The notes under the pieces are model-generated. The model was given only the letters and a program-made list of their open reading frames with translations, did no database searches and was not told the DNA's origin. DNA of 64,000 nucleotides, from assembly GCA_965246915.1 (NCBI GenBank), contig CBDFGB010000008.1, positions 1 through 64,000 of the forward strand. Direction: 5' to 3'. This document shows, in pieces, positions 8,471-22,729 of the stretch. Made by a program: the position numbers and the translations under genes. The DNA is from CAVRQM01 sp965246915 (GTDB taxonomy: Bacteria > Pseudomonadota > Alphaproteobacteria > Acetobacterales > Acetobacteraceae). The first letter of the stretch is position 1. Every line of letters begins with the position of its first letter.

Positions 8471-9008
8471 GGCCGAGGCGCGTGGGCACCTCCCACACCT
8501 CGTCCACGGCGCGGACGCGCACGAATCCCGCCGCCTCGTAGGTCGGCAGGGCGCGGGGGTGGTCGGCGGTGCAGGTATTTACTGTGATCGCGCGCGGCGC
8601 CCAGGACCAGGCGACGTCGATCGCATGGCGCAGAAAGGCGCGGCCGAAACCCTGGCCGACGGCCGCCGGGATCAGGCCGAAATAGTTGATGTTGACCGTG
8701 GCGCCGTCGACCCGCTCCAGTTCATGAAACCCGACCGGTCGGCCGTCCCGATGCAAGACGTGGACGACGATTCCGGGCTTGGCCAGATGCGCGGCGAGTT
8801 CGGCGTCGTTCAACGTGCGCCGCAGCCACCACAGATGTTCCGCGCCCACCGCATCGTACAGCGCGCGAAATTCCGCGACGCTGCACAGCGGCCGCCGCAT
8901 GATTTCGGCGCTCGGCGGCAACGGCGGCGGCGGATCGAGCGGACGCCGCTCCATCCGCAGGAACGTCACGCGCACGGCGACGCGCTGGACCGGCTCACGC
9001 CGCAGCAT
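8439..9008 (-). CDS. GNAT family N-acetyltransferase
   Basis: This protein of about 189 residues has the GNAT core: beta strand VVHVLHRDGRPVGFHEL, NINYFGLIPAAVGQGFGRAFL as the acetyl-CoA loop (Q/RxxGxG/A type: GQGFGR), ITVNTCTADHPRALPTYEAAGF as the C-terminal signature. The chosen start (9008) overlaps the end of the upstream OLD-like gene by 14 bp; the open frame extends further upstream but that part is antisense-like and unconserved. It is the last gene of the dnaG-rpoD-OLD series and is probably translationally coupled. The substrate is unknown. Confidence 0.8.
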   Translation of the reverse strand: MLRREPVQRVAVRVTFLRMERRPLDPPPPLPPSAEIMRRPLCSVAEFRALYDAVGAEHLWWLRRTLNDAELAAHLAKPGIVVHVLHRDGRPVGFHELERVDGATVNINYFGLIPAAVGQGFGRAFLRHAIDVAWSWAPRAITVNTCTADHPRALPTYEAAGFVRVRAVDEVWEVPTRLGLKIPDSLRRP

Positions 9009-10700
9009 TGGCCGGGAGCAACTCGGCGATACGGTCCAACACGCCGGCGATCTCTGGATCGACTTCCGAGGGCCGGAGGAAGTCCACCAGCTCGTGAAAA
9101 TCGGCCTTCGCCATTTCATTTCGTCGACCGAGACGATCGAAATAATGGTCGAAGATCGGCGGCAATACCTCCTCGGACGCCTTGGCGTCGTCACCCCATG
9201 GATCGCGACGGAAGACCTTCGACGCGGCTTCGACGGCGTCGATCGCTTCACGCATGAACCGGACATTCGATGTGGCAAACAGATCTTGATCCGATCCTGT
9301 TGATACGAACCTGATCATTACCTCAGGCCGACAGAAGTAGTTCTCGATCTCGCGGCGCTTCCAGCTGTGATGGGCCAGTGAAAAGCCGGGCGGCGGCTCG
9401 CGCTCCAAGCGATCGAAGACCGCCAGACAGCGCAACCCCGGCACCGCTTCCCGCAAACCGACGAAATGATGTGCCGCTTCGTTTGGCTGATTCCCGACGT
9501 ACTTCACGAAAGGATCGCGCAGGCCATGCCGCGCCGGATGGTCGAGTTTTGCCGCGAACGCTTGCAGGATCCGAAGATCCGTCGCGCCCTCGAGATACAG
9601 GACCGCGCCACGTGCCTCCGCGAGGTAGTACTGATCAAACCCAATATCGCGGAGCGACTTGAGAACCTGGGAGCCGCGATCGTTAAGCCTGTGCGGGATT
9701 CCGACGAAAGCCACCACCACATCGCGCTGGGCGGCCTCGTTGAGGACGACCTCGGAATGGCTGGCGGCGATCACCTGGCTGGATGTCTCCGACGCCGCGT
9801 CGGTCAGCAGCGTATAGATTTCTCGTTGCCGAAGAATCTCGAGATGCGCGTCGGGCTCGTCAAGAAGCAGCACTGCGCCCGGGTTGCCCCGGATGTGCGC
9901 GAGAAGGAGGAGCACCTGCTGTAGGCCGCGACCCGCGCTGGCGATATCGAGCCGGTTGCCCCGCTGGTCCTCATACGCAAGACGTATCGAACCCCGTGCC
10001 GAGATCCTTTCAGGATCGCGCAGGGTCACGCCAAACATTCTCCTAATGTCCCGCTTGATGGCGTCCCATCCGCCATCGGACCGGGCGAAAACCGCCAAGC
10101 AAAGGTTCCGGAGAACCTGCGCCGTCTGTCCCTCGCCGATCAGCACGTCGATCCGTCCCGGCTGAAGCTCCGGTTCCTCGGCCATAAGTCCCGACATGGC
10201 GGGAAGCAGAGCCACGCGATTTTCGGCGGCCGACTGCATATCCCGAATCTGCGCCTGCGGCTCGACCGCGCCGCGCCTCAGCGGCCGGCAATAGATCGAT
10301 TCGGTATTGCCCAGATAAAACTCGAGACCGCACGACCACGGCTCACCATCCGACCTGCCACCGTTCTGACCCTGGACCAGGATCTCCAAAAGGACTTTGG
10401 CGGTCTCGCCGTCGGAGGAGGCTCCTGACTGGACGCGAAGGTTGCGCCAGAGCAGCCGCGCGTCGGGCACGGGCGTATGCGTGAGCGCAGCGCGGTTCAA
10501 CGTCACGCCCGTCCGCTCTTGCGCATTGCCGCCACCGCGTCGGGCGAGCCACTGATCCAGCCCGCTTTGCCAGAGGGCCAAGGCTTGCAGTGCCGATGTC
10601 TTGCCCGAATTGTTCGGTCCGATCAGGACAACGGTCGAGCCCAGCTCAATATCGGTGTCCGCCAGCCCTTTGAAGTTCCGGACGCTGAGCCGCGTCAGCA

Positions 10701-10701
<1 letters not shown>
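8995..10701 (-). CDS. OLD-family-like AAA ATPase with TOPRIM nuclease region
   Basis: This 568-residue protein starts with an ABC/SMC-type ATPase: RLSVRNFKGL, Walker A GPNNSGKT (28-35), signature region SAGRGLQQVLLLL (about 256-268), Walker B LLLLDEPD (about 278-283) and the H-loop in AASHS (His315). After it comes a TOPRIM-like segment with E371 and D375 (LYLEGATD) and the acidic FDRLE (D430), typical of overcoming-lysogenization-defect (OLD) nucleases. Stand-alone OLD proteins have been linked to DNA repair or anti-phage roles. The start ATG overlaps the rpoD stop (TGATG), so translation is probably coupled to the housekeeping sigma factor, an unusual place for such a gene. The metal-site assignment is by eye. 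Confidence 0.82.
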
Positions 10702-12650
<1,949 letters not shown>

Positions 12651-12676
12651 GTCGCGGGCAGCTCCCGAAGTGTGCA

Positions 12677-14455
12677 TCAAGGTCCGTCGTCCAGGCTCGC
12701 TTCGCCGCGGCGCATCGCCTCGCGCGCCGCGACCAACGCGGTCAGCCGCCGAAAGGTGGCGGTCTCGGTGCGCGCCTCGAGCGCAAGCCGGGCACGGGCG
12801 ATTTCGTCATCAAGCCGCGTGGGGTCCATGAGGCCGAAAAAGTGCCACCAGGTCGCCTCCACCTCCGCCGGGGACGTGTCCTCCGACGCGCATGTCGGAA
12901 GCAGCTTCGCCACGGACCGCATGGCCCGCGCGGCAGCCTCCGCCAAGCCAAGGCTGCCGAAGTGGTTCATCGCCCCCCCGGTGTCAAGCGGCGGAAGCGC
13001 GAGAATCGCCGCGTGCAGCGCGGTCTGTGGCGGCGGGGGATGCAGAAGCGACAGCGCCTCGTGCACATCATGCAGCAGGCGAGGATGAACGGCGATCAGT
13101 CCCAGCAGGATGTCCCAGCGCGCCGAGGCGGCCCGCGCGCGATCGGGCGCGGCGCGGGCGGGGGTCCTCAGTAATCGAGGTGTCGGGCCGCCGCGTCCGG
13201 GTCGGCGGGCAGCGAAGAATTCGCCAAGCATCTCGGCGCGGAATTCCCGCGCCAGGGTGCGGTCGCCGATACGGGCGGCGGCGTCCTCCAGCCGCTTGCG
13301 CAACATGGCACGGGCCTCGGGCGTCGCTTCGCCGGTCTGCTCGCGGATCAGGTCATACAGCATGCGGGCCAGGGGCGCGGCCGCATCGAGGATAGCGCGC
13401 AGGCGGCCAGGGTCGCGGCGGGCGAGGCTGTCGGGATCCTCGCCGTCCGGCAACCGGGCGATCCGCAGCGAGCGGTCGGCCGCCAGGAGCGGCAATGCAA
13501 GTTCCGCCGAGCGCGCCGCCGCTCGGCCGCCGGCCGCGTCGCCGTCGAAGCAAAGCACCGGCATCGGCGACAGCCGCCACAACAGGCCGAGTTGCTCCTC
13601 CGTCAGCGCGGTGCCGAGCGGCGCGACGGCCGCAGCGATCCCGGCCTGGTGCAGCGCGATCACGTCCATGTAGCCCTCGACGACGACGACCGCCCCGCCC
13701 GCCCGCGCCGCCCTGCCCGCGAGATCCAGGCCGAACAGCGTCCGCCGTTTCGAGAACAGCTCCGTCTCCGGCCCGTTCAAGTATTTCGGCTGACCGTCGC
13801 CCAGAACCCGGCCGCCGAACGCGATGGTGCGGCCGCGCGCGTCGCGGATCGGGAAGGTCAGGCGATTGAAGAACAATTCCCCCGCGGCAGCGCCCGACTC
13901 GTCGAAGCGCATGAGGCCGGCCTCGGCCATCAGCGTGGGGGAAATGTCCTCGCGGGCCAGGTCTTGCGCGAGGTCGCCCCGCCCCGGCCCGGACCATCCG
14001 AGCCCCCATGCCTCAACTGTCGTCGGCGAGATCCCGCGCCGTGCAAGATAGTCGCGGGCGGCGGCCCCGCCCGGCTCGGACAGGCGGCGGCGAAACGCCA
14101 GCTGCGCCGCGTCCAGGACGCCGTGCTGATCCAGTCGACGGCGTTCGGAGCGCGCTTGCGCGTCGCTGGGTTTGGGGATTTCGAGCCCTGCCTCCGCGGC
14201 AAGGACGGCCACCGCATCGGGAAACGTTGCGCCCTGCGACTGCATGACGAAGCTGATCGCGTCGCCATGCGCCCCGCAGCCGAAACAATGGAAGTGATCG
14301 TCATAGACGTAAAAGCTCGGCGTCTTCTCGCCGTGGAACGGACAACAACCCCGGCTGTTGCGCCCCGATCGCGATAGCCGAACGGTGCGCCCGACGAACG
14401 CCGCCAGGGGCGTGCGGGCGCGCAGCTCGTCGAGGAAGCCGGGCGGCAGCGCCAT
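12677..14455 (-). CDS. dnaG: DNA primase DnaG
   Basis: DnaG synthesises RNA primers for replication. The 592-residue product has the N-terminal CHC2 zinc finger (CPFHGEKTPSF ... HCFGCGAHG, about residues 38-65), the catalytic TOPRIM domain (VVVVEGYMDVIAL; later CFDGDAAGGRAA with the DxD-type acidic pair) and a C-terminal helicase-interacting region. Length matches the family. It precedes rpoD directly and follows yqeY by four bases. Confidence 0.96.
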   Translation of the reverse strand: MALPPGFLDELRARTPLAAFVGRTVRLSRSGRNSRGCCPFHGEKTPSFYVYDDHFHCFGCGAHGDAISFVMQSQGATFPDAVAVLAAEAGLEIPKPSDAQARSERRRLDQHGVLDAAQLAFRRRLSEPGGAAARDYLARRGISPTTVEAWGLGWSGPGRGDLAQDLAREDISPTLMAEAGLMRFDESGAAAGELFFNRLTFPIRDARGRTIAFGGRVLGDGQPKYLNGPETELFSKRRTLFGLDLAGRAARAGGAVVVVEGYMDVIALHQAGIAAAVAPLGTALTEEQLGLLWRLSPMPVLCFDGDAAGGRAAARSAELALPLLAADRSLRIARLPDGEDPDSLARRDPGRLRAILDAAAPLARMLYDLIREQTGEATPEARAMLRKRLEDAAARIGDRTLAREFRAEMLGEFFAARRPGRGGPTPRLLRTPARAAPDRARAASARWDILLGLIAVHPRLLHDVHEALSLLHPPPPQTALHAAILALPPLDTGGAMNHFGSLGLAEAAARAMRSVAKLLPTCASEDTSPAEVEATWWHFFGLMDPTRLDDEIARARLALEARTETATFRRLTALVAAREAMRRGEASLDDGP

Positions 14456-14459
14456 GGGG

Positions 14460-14912
14460 TCAGCCGGCCAGGGCGGCCTTGACCGAGGCGCTCGCGGCGG
14501 CCGGGTCGAGTGCGGCGCCGTGCCGCGCTTTCAGCGCCGCCATGACCCGGCCCATATCCTTCATCGAGGACGCTCCAGCGTCCGCGATGGCGGCGGCGAC
14601 CGCGGCCGACAGTGCCGTGCCGTCCAGCGTGGCGGGGAGGAATGCCTCGATCACGTCGATCTCCGCCTGTTCCTTGGCCACGAGGTCGGCACGGCTTCCA
14701 CGCTCGTACAATTCGATGCTTTCGCGGCGGCTCTTGGCCATGCCGCGAAGCATCGACACGATCGCGTCGTCGGAGACGGGACCGCCGGGCCGGGCAGCGA
14801 TGTCGGTGTCCTTGAGTTTCGCGGTGACGAGGCGCAGCGCCGAGACGCGGCCGGCGTCCTTGGCGAGCATGGCGGTCTTCAGCTGGTCGGTGAAACGCTC
14901 TCGCAGGCTCAT
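14460..14912 (-). CDS. GatB/YqeY domain-containing protein
   Basis: This 150-residue helical protein starts MSLRERFTDQLKTAMLAKD and ends with ARHGAALDPAAASASVKAAL, the standard YqeY layout, homologous to the tail domain of the GatB amidotransferase subunit that contacts tRNA. Its separate function is uncertain. ATG 14912 is chosen; an open frame extends to 14960 but would run into the divergent carA promoter. It is the first gene of the yqeY-dnaG-rpoD set and is divergent from carA. Confidence 0.9.
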   Translation of the reverse strand: MSLRERFTDQLKTAMLAKDAGRVSALRLVTAKLKDTDIAARPGGPVSDDAIVSMLRGMAKSRRESIELYERGSRADLVAKEQAEIDVIEAFLPATLDGTALSAAVAAAIADAGASSMKDMGRVMAALKARHGAALDPAAASASVKAALAG

Positions 14913-14971
14913 GCTGGTCCCTTGGGCTGATCGGGAAGTCTTGTCCCCTGAATGGGCCAATGATAGATCGT

Positions 14972-14988
14972 TGGGAAGAAATTTCCCA
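14972..14988. promoter_or_regulatory. Perfect palindrome upstream of carA (TGGGAA-N5-TTCCCA)
   Basis: TGGGAA and TTCCCA flank GAAAT, ending 13 bases before the preferred carA ATG in the yqeY/carA divergent region. The size and symmetry fit a dimeric helix-turn-helix protein operator that would overlap the ribosome-binding or early transcribed region. Because CarA itself carries an N-terminal HTH-like domain, autoregulation is a testable inference. Confidence 0.45.
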
Positions 14989-15001
14989 GAGGCGTTGGGT
15001 G

Positions 15002-16360
15002 ATGACGATGACCGTCGAGACCATCATCGAGCGGCTGGGCGGCTTGGAGACGGGTGCCCGACTGTTGGGCGTGGGCTCCGAGGCGGTGCGCAAGTGGCGA
15101 CAGACCCGCTCCATCCCGTCGCGTCATTGGCCGGCGGTGATCGCCGCCACCGGCATCGCGCTGACCGAATTGCCCGGCGCCGCCGCCCGCCCCGGCGTCG
15201 CCGTCGAGCCATCCGGGCAGCCGGCGGGCGCGACGGCCGCCTTGGTGCTGGCGGACGGTTCCGTGTTCTGGGGTCGCGGGTTTGGCGCGCACACGGCCAG
15301 CGCGGCCGGCGAGGTGTGCTTCAACACCGGCATGACAGGGTATCAGGAGACGGTGACCGACCCGTCCTACGCCGGCCAGATCATCACGTTCACTTTTCCA
15401 CATATCGGCAATGTGGGTGCCAACGCCGAGGATATCGAGGGTCGGGTGGCGGCGCGCGGATTGGTGGTGAACCGCGACCTGACGGAGCCGTCGAACTGGC
15501 GCGCGACCCAGCCGCTCGATGCCTGGCTGCGTGGCCAAGGCGTGGCCGGCATCGCCGGGGTCGACACCCGGGCGCTGACGATACGCGTGCGGGACCGTGG
15601 CGCGCCGTCCGGCGTGCTGGCCTATCCGTCCGACGGGCGCATCGACGTGGCCGCTCTTGCCCGGGAGGCCGCCGCGTGGCCAGGGCTGGAGGGGATTGAC
15701 CTGGCGCGCGAGGTGTCGTGCACGCAGACCTATGGCTGGGACGAGACGCGCTGGGCGTGGCCGGGCGGGCATGGACGGCAGACGGCGCCCCGGCATCACG
15801 TCGTGGCCGTGGATTATGGCGCCAAGCGCAACATCCTGCGCAGCCTCGCCTCGGCCGGGTGCCGGGTGACCGTCGTGCCCGCGACCGCCACGGCCGAGGA
15901 CATAATGCGGCATCGGCCGGACGGCGTGTTTTTGTCGAACGGCCCCGGCGATCCGGCGGCGACCGGCGCGTATGCGGTCCCGGCCATTCAAGGTATACTG
16001 GACAGCGGTGTTCCGCTGTTCGGCATCTGCCTCGGGCATCAATTGCTGGGCCTCGCGCTGGGCGGGCGCACCTACAAACTCGCGCGCGGCCATCGTGGTG
16101 CCAACCAGCCGGTGCAGGAGGTCGCCACCGGCCGGGTCGAGATCACCAGCCAGAACCACGGGTTCGCAGTCGACGGCGACAGCCTACCGGCGGGCGTGCG
16201 GGTCACCCATCGCAGCCTGTTCGACGGCAGCAACGAGGGCCTGGCATGCGACGGCCGGCCGGTGTTTTCCGTGCAATACCATCCCGAAGCCAGTCCTGGC
16301 CCGGCCGACAGCGCGCACCTATTTGAGCGGTTCGTGGAGATGATGGAGGGCGTGCCGTGA
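15002..16360 (+). CDS. carA: Carbamoyl-phosphate synthase small chain with N-terminal HTH-like extension
   Basis: CarA hydrolyses glutamine and channels ammonia to CarB for arginine and pyrimidine synthesis. The 452-residue product has the CPSase small-chain N-domain from about residue 78 (LVLADGSVFWGRGFG, FNTGMTGYQE) and a class I glutaminase with GICLGHQ and QYHPEASPGP. Ordinary CarA is about 380 residues; the first roughly 58 residues form an extra domain (VETIIERLGGLETGARLLGV, then AVRKWRQTRSIPSRHWPAVI) resembling YdaS/Cro-type HTH and what I recall as the NCBI 'carph-isopro' domain. ATG 15002 is preferred over 14960 because the latter would place the palindrome in the coding region. The stop overlaps the next gene by GTGA. 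Confidence 0.92.
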   Translation: MTMTVETIIERLGGLETGARLLGVGSEAVRKWRQTRSIPSRHWPAVIAATGIALTELPGAAARPGVAVEPSGQPAGATAALVLADGSVFWGRGFGAHTASAAGEVCFNTGMTGYQETVTDPSYAGQIITFTFPHIGNVGANAEDIEGRVAARGLVVNRDLTEPSNWRATQPLDAWLRGQGVAGIAGVDTRALTIRVRDRGAPSGVLAYPSDGRIDVAALAREAAAWPGLEGIDLAREVSCTQTYGWDETRWAWPGGHGRQTAPRHHVVAVDYGAKRNILRSLASAGCRVTVVPATATAEDIMRHRPDGVFLSNGPGDPAATGAYAVPAIQGILDSGVPLFGICLGHQLLGLALGGRTYKLARGHRGANQPVQEVATGRVEITSQNHGFAVDGDSLPAGVRVTHRSLFDGSNEGLACDGRPVFSVQYHPEASPGPADSAHLFERFVEMMEGVP

Positions 16361-16677
16361 CCAAGGAGGATGCCGCCATCGCGAGGCGTTTGCGCGAGGC
16401 GTTCCAGGCCGACTACCAGGATCGCCTTGTTCGCGTCCTGCTCTATGGCTCCCGCGCGCGCGGCGACCACCGAGAAGATTCTGACTTCGATATTGTGGTC
16501 GTGCTCGACCGTATCGAGGACCGATGGGCGGAAAGCCGGAGGGTGCGCGACATCATCGATCGGACACTTGATCTCCCAGTAGCATCTCTGATCTCCGCGA
16601 TCCCCACGACTGAAGACGCTATTGCCCAGCGTACGCCGTTGATGCACGACGTCCGCCGAGAAGGCATTCTCCTGTGA
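16357..16677 (+). CDS. Minimal nucleotidyltransferase (MNT), candidate antitoxin
   Basis: This 106-residue protein has the polymerase-beta-type nucleotidyltransferase motif GSRARG (31-36) followed by DSDFD with the acidic pair D43/D45, the signature of MNT proteins that pair with HEPN partners. The GTG start overlaps the carA stop (GTGA) and its own stop overlaps the start of the HEPN gene (GTGA), so it is translationally coupled on both sides inside the car operon. In known HEPN/MNT pairs the MNT acts as antitoxin, sometimes by adenylylating the HEPN protein; this role is inferred here. Confidence 0.85.
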   Translation: MTKEDAAIARRLREAFQADYQDRLVRVLLYGSRARGDHREDSDFDIVVVLDRIEDRWAESRRVRDIIDRTLDLPVASLISAIPTTEDAIAQRTPLMHDVRREGILL

Positions 16678-17065
16678 AGCCCGAAACGAGAATATACCTC
16701 GATCTGGCTAAAGAACGTCTTGACGACGCGGTAAAGACCACTGACATGGGGATGTTTCGGGTAGCGGCGCGCGAGGCCTATCTTGCCGCGTTGAACGCCT
16801 CCCGTGCCCTGATCTTCGAGGCTCAGGATCGCACCTCCAAGACCCACAGCGGTACACGAACGCTCATGCACGAATTGCTCGCCCAATGGCCTCCAGTCTC
16901 CCGGGAGGCGCTCGACGTGCTGACGACGGGCTTTGATCAGAAGACGGTCGCCGACTACGGAACGCTTATGGAAGCGGAGCGGATCTCAGCCGAAGACGCG
17001 CGCGCGACGTTGGCGGCCGCAACGGAGCTTCTGCGCCAGATCGAAACAGCGTTGAAGGCAGTTTG

Positions 17066-17066
<1 letters not shown>
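16674..17066 (+). CDS. HEPN domain protein, candidate toxin of an MNT/HEPN pair
   Basis: This all-helical protein of 130 residues is of the HEPN (UPF0332-like) type. A possible R-x4-H ribonuclease motif is present as RTSKTH (R53, H58) at the expected loop after the second helix, followed by GTRTLMHELLAQWP. The Tyr that follows the motif in adenylylated HEPN toxins is absent (HSG instead of HxY). GTG start overlaps the nucleotidyltransferase stop; its TGA overlaps the carB ATG (TGATG). The pair could be a toxin-antitoxin unit using carA/carB as host operon, or have become a regulator of it. Confidence 0.8.
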
Positions 17067-20308
<3,242 letters not shown>

Positions 20309-20404
20309 CGGGTCGACGCCGGCCGCCTCGCCGGCCTCTTGCGTTCTTGGCCAACCCGCAGAACAATCCCCGCCCCCTTCAACCGGTTCGCGTAAGGTCT
20401 TGTC

Positions 20405-20878
20405 GTGCAGAAGTTTCCTATGACCGGCCCTGGCCTACAGCGACTCGAGGACGAGTTGCGAAACCTCAAAGGCGTGGAGCGACCGGCGGTGATCCGCGCG
20501 ATCGCGGAGGCACGCAGCCATGGCGACCTCAGCGAGAACGCGGAATATCATGCGGCCCGCGAGCGGCAGAGCTTTATCGAAGGCCGGATCATCGAACTCG
20601 AAGAGATCGTCTCGGGCGTCGAGGTCATCGATCCGGCCGCGCTGTCCGGCGACAATGTGAAGTTCGGCGCGCATGTTCGGCTGATCGACGAGGAGACGGA
20701 AAAGGAAGCCATCTATCAGATCGTCGGCGTATACGAAGCCGACATCAAGGAACGCCGACTGTCGATCTCGTCACCGCTGGCCAAGGCGCTGATTGGCAAG
20801 AAGGCGGGCGATAGCATCTCCGTGCCGGCCCCGGGTGGTGACCGTACCTACGAAATCCTGAACGTCAGCTTCGGCTGA
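20405..20878 (+). CDS. greA: Transcription elongation factor GreA
   Basis: GreA inserts a coiled-coil into the RNA polymerase secondary channel to stimulate transcript cleavage and rescue backtracked complexes. The 157-residue product has the N-terminal coiled coil with the acidic tip (SHGDLSENAEYHAARERQ) and the C-terminal FKBP-like domain ending SSPLAKALIGKKAGD. It starts at a GTG (20405) with an ATG five codons in. It lies 96 bp after carB in the carA-carB-greA order common in alphaproteobacteria. Confidence 0.96.
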   Translation: MQKFPMTGPGLQRLEDELRNLKGVERPAVIRAIAEARSHGDLSENAEYHAARERQSFIEGRIIELEEIVSGVEVIDPAALSGDNVKFGAHVRLIDEETEKEAIYQIVGVYEADIKERRLSISSPLAKALIGKKAGDSISVPAPGGDRTYEILNVSFG

Positions 20879-20888
20879 CGGTCGCGAC

Positions 20889-22091
20889 ATGGCGATGATC
20901 GGGCTGGCCGACGTGCGGGCGGCAGCGGCCCGGATAGCCGGGCGCGTCATCCGAACGCCGGCCGTCGCCTGCGACACGATCAGCCGGGCCACCGGCGCCG
21001 AGGTCGTGCTGAAGCTCGATCAGCTCCAGGTCACCGGCGCGTTCAAGGAGCGCGGTGCGGCAAATCGCCTAGCACTGTTGTCCGAGGCGGAGCGGCGGGC
21101 CGGCGTCATCGCCATGTCGGCCGGCAACCATGCCGCGGCCGTGGCGCGCCACGCGCAGTCGCTCGGCATCACCGCGACCATCGTCATGCCGGTGACGACG
21201 CCGCTGACCAAGGTCACGCGCACGGCATCCTGGGGCGCCGAGGTGGTGCTGCATGGGGAATCCGTGGCCGAGGCGGCCACGCACGCCATGGCGCTTTCGG
21301 CCACGCGAGGCCTCGTGTTCATCCACCCATACGACGATCCCGGCGTAATCGCGGGCCAGGGAACACTCGCATTGGAGTTACTGGAGGATTTTCCCGACCT
21401 CGACATGCTGGCGATCCCGGTGGGGGGCGGCGGCCTGATCGCCGGCTGCGCGGTCGCGGCGCGTGGCGTAAAGCCGGACATCGAGGTGATCGGCGTCGAG
21501 GTCGCGGCGTATTCGGCCTTGCGGCAAATTCTTGACGGTCAGGCACCTTCGGTCGGGGGCCCGACCATCGCCGAAGGCATCGCCGTCCGCGACATCGGCC
21601 GCGTGCCGCTCGAGATCATCCACGCGCATGTCCGCGACGTGCTGGTCGTCCCGGAACGCGCGGTCGAGGAGGCCATCGCCCTGCTCGCTGAGGGCGCCAA
21701 GGTCGTGGCCGAAGGTGCCGGGGCGGCCGGCATCGCGGCCCTGCTCGCGTTCCCGGCGCGGTTCGCCGGGCGCCGTGTCGGCGTCCCGATCTGTGGCGGC
21801 AACATCGACGCCCGAATCCTGGCCAACGTCCTGCTGCGCAACCTGCTGCATGACGGCCGGCTGCAGCGCCTCGTGCTGGAAATCCCCGATCGGCCTGGCA
21901 TGCTGGCCGACATCGCCGCGCGGATTGCCGGCTCCGGAGGCAATATCATCGAAGTGTCACACCACCGGCTGTTCACCTCGCCCAGCGTCCAGGCAGCGCA
22001 GCTCGAAGTGATGTTCGAGGCGCGGGATCCGAAGCACAGCGCCGATATCGTCGCCGCGCTGGCACGAACCTATACGCTCCGGCGCATCTAG
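20889..22091 (+). CDS. Threonine ammonia-lyase (PLP-dependent) with ACT domain
   Basis: This 400-residue fold-type II PLP enzyme deaminates threonine to 2-oxobutanoate. TGAFKERGA contains the Schiff-base Lys, SAGNHAAAVA is the phosphate-side Asn loop and PVGGGGLIAG the PLP phosphate-binding glycine loop. The C-terminal 75 residues (LEIPDRPGMLADIAARIAGSGGNI) form a single ACT-like domain, as in the roughly 400-residue TdcB/IlvA group. It begins ten bases after greA, so it is probably co-transcribed. Whether it is biosynthetic or catabolic cannot be decided from sequence. Confidence 0.92.
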   Translation: MAMIGLADVRAAAARIAGRVIRTPAVACDTISRATGAEVVLKLDQLQVTGAFKERGAANRLALLSEAERRAGVIAMSAGNHAAAVARHAQSLGITATIVMPVTTPLTKVTRTASWGAEVVLHGESVAEAATHAMALSATRGLVFIHPYDDPGVIAGQGTLALELLEDFPDLDMLAIPVGGGGLIAGCAVAARGVKPDIEVIGVEVAAYSALRQILDGQAPSVGGPTIAEGIAVRDIGRVPLEIIHAHVRDVLVVPERAVEEAIALLAEGAKVVAEGAGAAGIAALLAFPARFAGRRVGVPICGGNIDARILANVLLRNLLHDGRLQRLVLEIPDRPGMLADIAARIAGSGGNIIEVSHHRLFTSPSVQAAQLEVMFEARDPKHSADIVAALARTYTLRRI

Positions 22092-22156
22092 CGGACTCCG
22101 GGTCCTGAGCAGTGTGAGCCGGTTTGCCACCGCGCCTCACTGCATGTGTGAGATAA

Positions 22157-22193
22157 GCGTCACATCTTGCGTGGCTTTTGCGTCACATGCTGC
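22157..22193. promoter_or_regulatory. Direct repeat GCGTCACATSNTGC upstream of hypothetical gene
   Basis: GCGTCACATCTTGC (22157-22170) and GCGTCACATGCTGC (22180-22193) are spaced 23 bp apart, about two helical turns, in the 188-bp gap before the gene at 22280. A nearby ATGTG at 22144 makes an inverted partner to the first CACAT. It may be a tandem activator or repressor site; no factor can be named. Confidence 0.35.
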
Positions 22194-22279
22194 ATGACGG
22201 GATTGTAATAACCTTCACAGTGTTGGCAGAAGGGGGTCAGAACTCGCTACATCGTTAACTGCGTTGTAGGGGGCGGACG

Positions 22280-22678
22280 ATGACCGAGGTCACACAACCG
22301 GCGGAACGTGGTCCGGTGCGACGTCGCGTCAGAAGTCGACGGGCAACGGCCTCCAATGTCATTGCGCTATATCAACGGGTGATGCCCCGACACGCGGCGT
22401 TGCTCGCCCGCTGGCTGGAGGTCGGCCGTCCGATGGGCTTGTGCGATGCGATGGTCATCCCCGCCGAGCGGCCCCGTGTTGGCCCGGACCGACCCGCCCT
22501 GGCCCATGTCGTTGTTTGGGTGAGGGAGAACTGCGATCCCGCATACATCATTCGACCGGAACGGATTGGCTGGCTTGTCATCGACGCGCTGCGCGACAAC
22601 GAGCTTGGGCGAACGCGAAGTTTCGCCGCCGCCTTGCATATGATCCGGCCCGTGCTGAAGCTCGACGAAGCGGCGTAG
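22280..22678 (+). CDS. Hypothetical protein with basic N-terminus
   Basis: This 132-residue protein is not one I recognise. It begins with a basic stretch (about residues 10-24, RGPVRRRVRSRRATASN) then a mixed alpha/beta domain (ALYQRVMPRHAALLARWLEVG, ALAHVVVWVRENCDPAYIIRPERIGWLVIDAL, then a helix FAAALHMIRPVLKLDEAA). Its ATG follows GGGGGCGGACG, a reasonable ribosome-binding site. A repeat-bearing 188-bp upstream region suggests its own promoter. The Tm-1-like gene starts 51 bp downstream. Confidence 0.6.
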   Translation: MTEVTQPAERGPVRRRVRSRRATASNVIALYQRVMPRHAALLARWLEVGRPMGLCDAMVIPAERPRVGPDRPALAHVVVWVRENCDPAYIIRPERIGWLVIDALRDNELGRTRSFAAALHMIRPVLKLDEAA

Positions 22679-22729
22679 GCAGGAAAGCCATCCTCATTTA
22701 GGGTCGCCTCGGGGAGAGACGAGGCGTCT

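Noticed and set aside
20309..20404. Terminator formed by GCCGGC...GCCGGC after carB
   Set aside because: GCCGGC is self-complementary and common here; the following sequence is only weakly T-rich, and greA is probably co-transcribed.
22147..22164. CRP-like site TGTGA-N8-TCACA
   Set aside because: Spacer is eight bases instead of six, and no CRP target logic is evident; kept only as part of the repeat observation.
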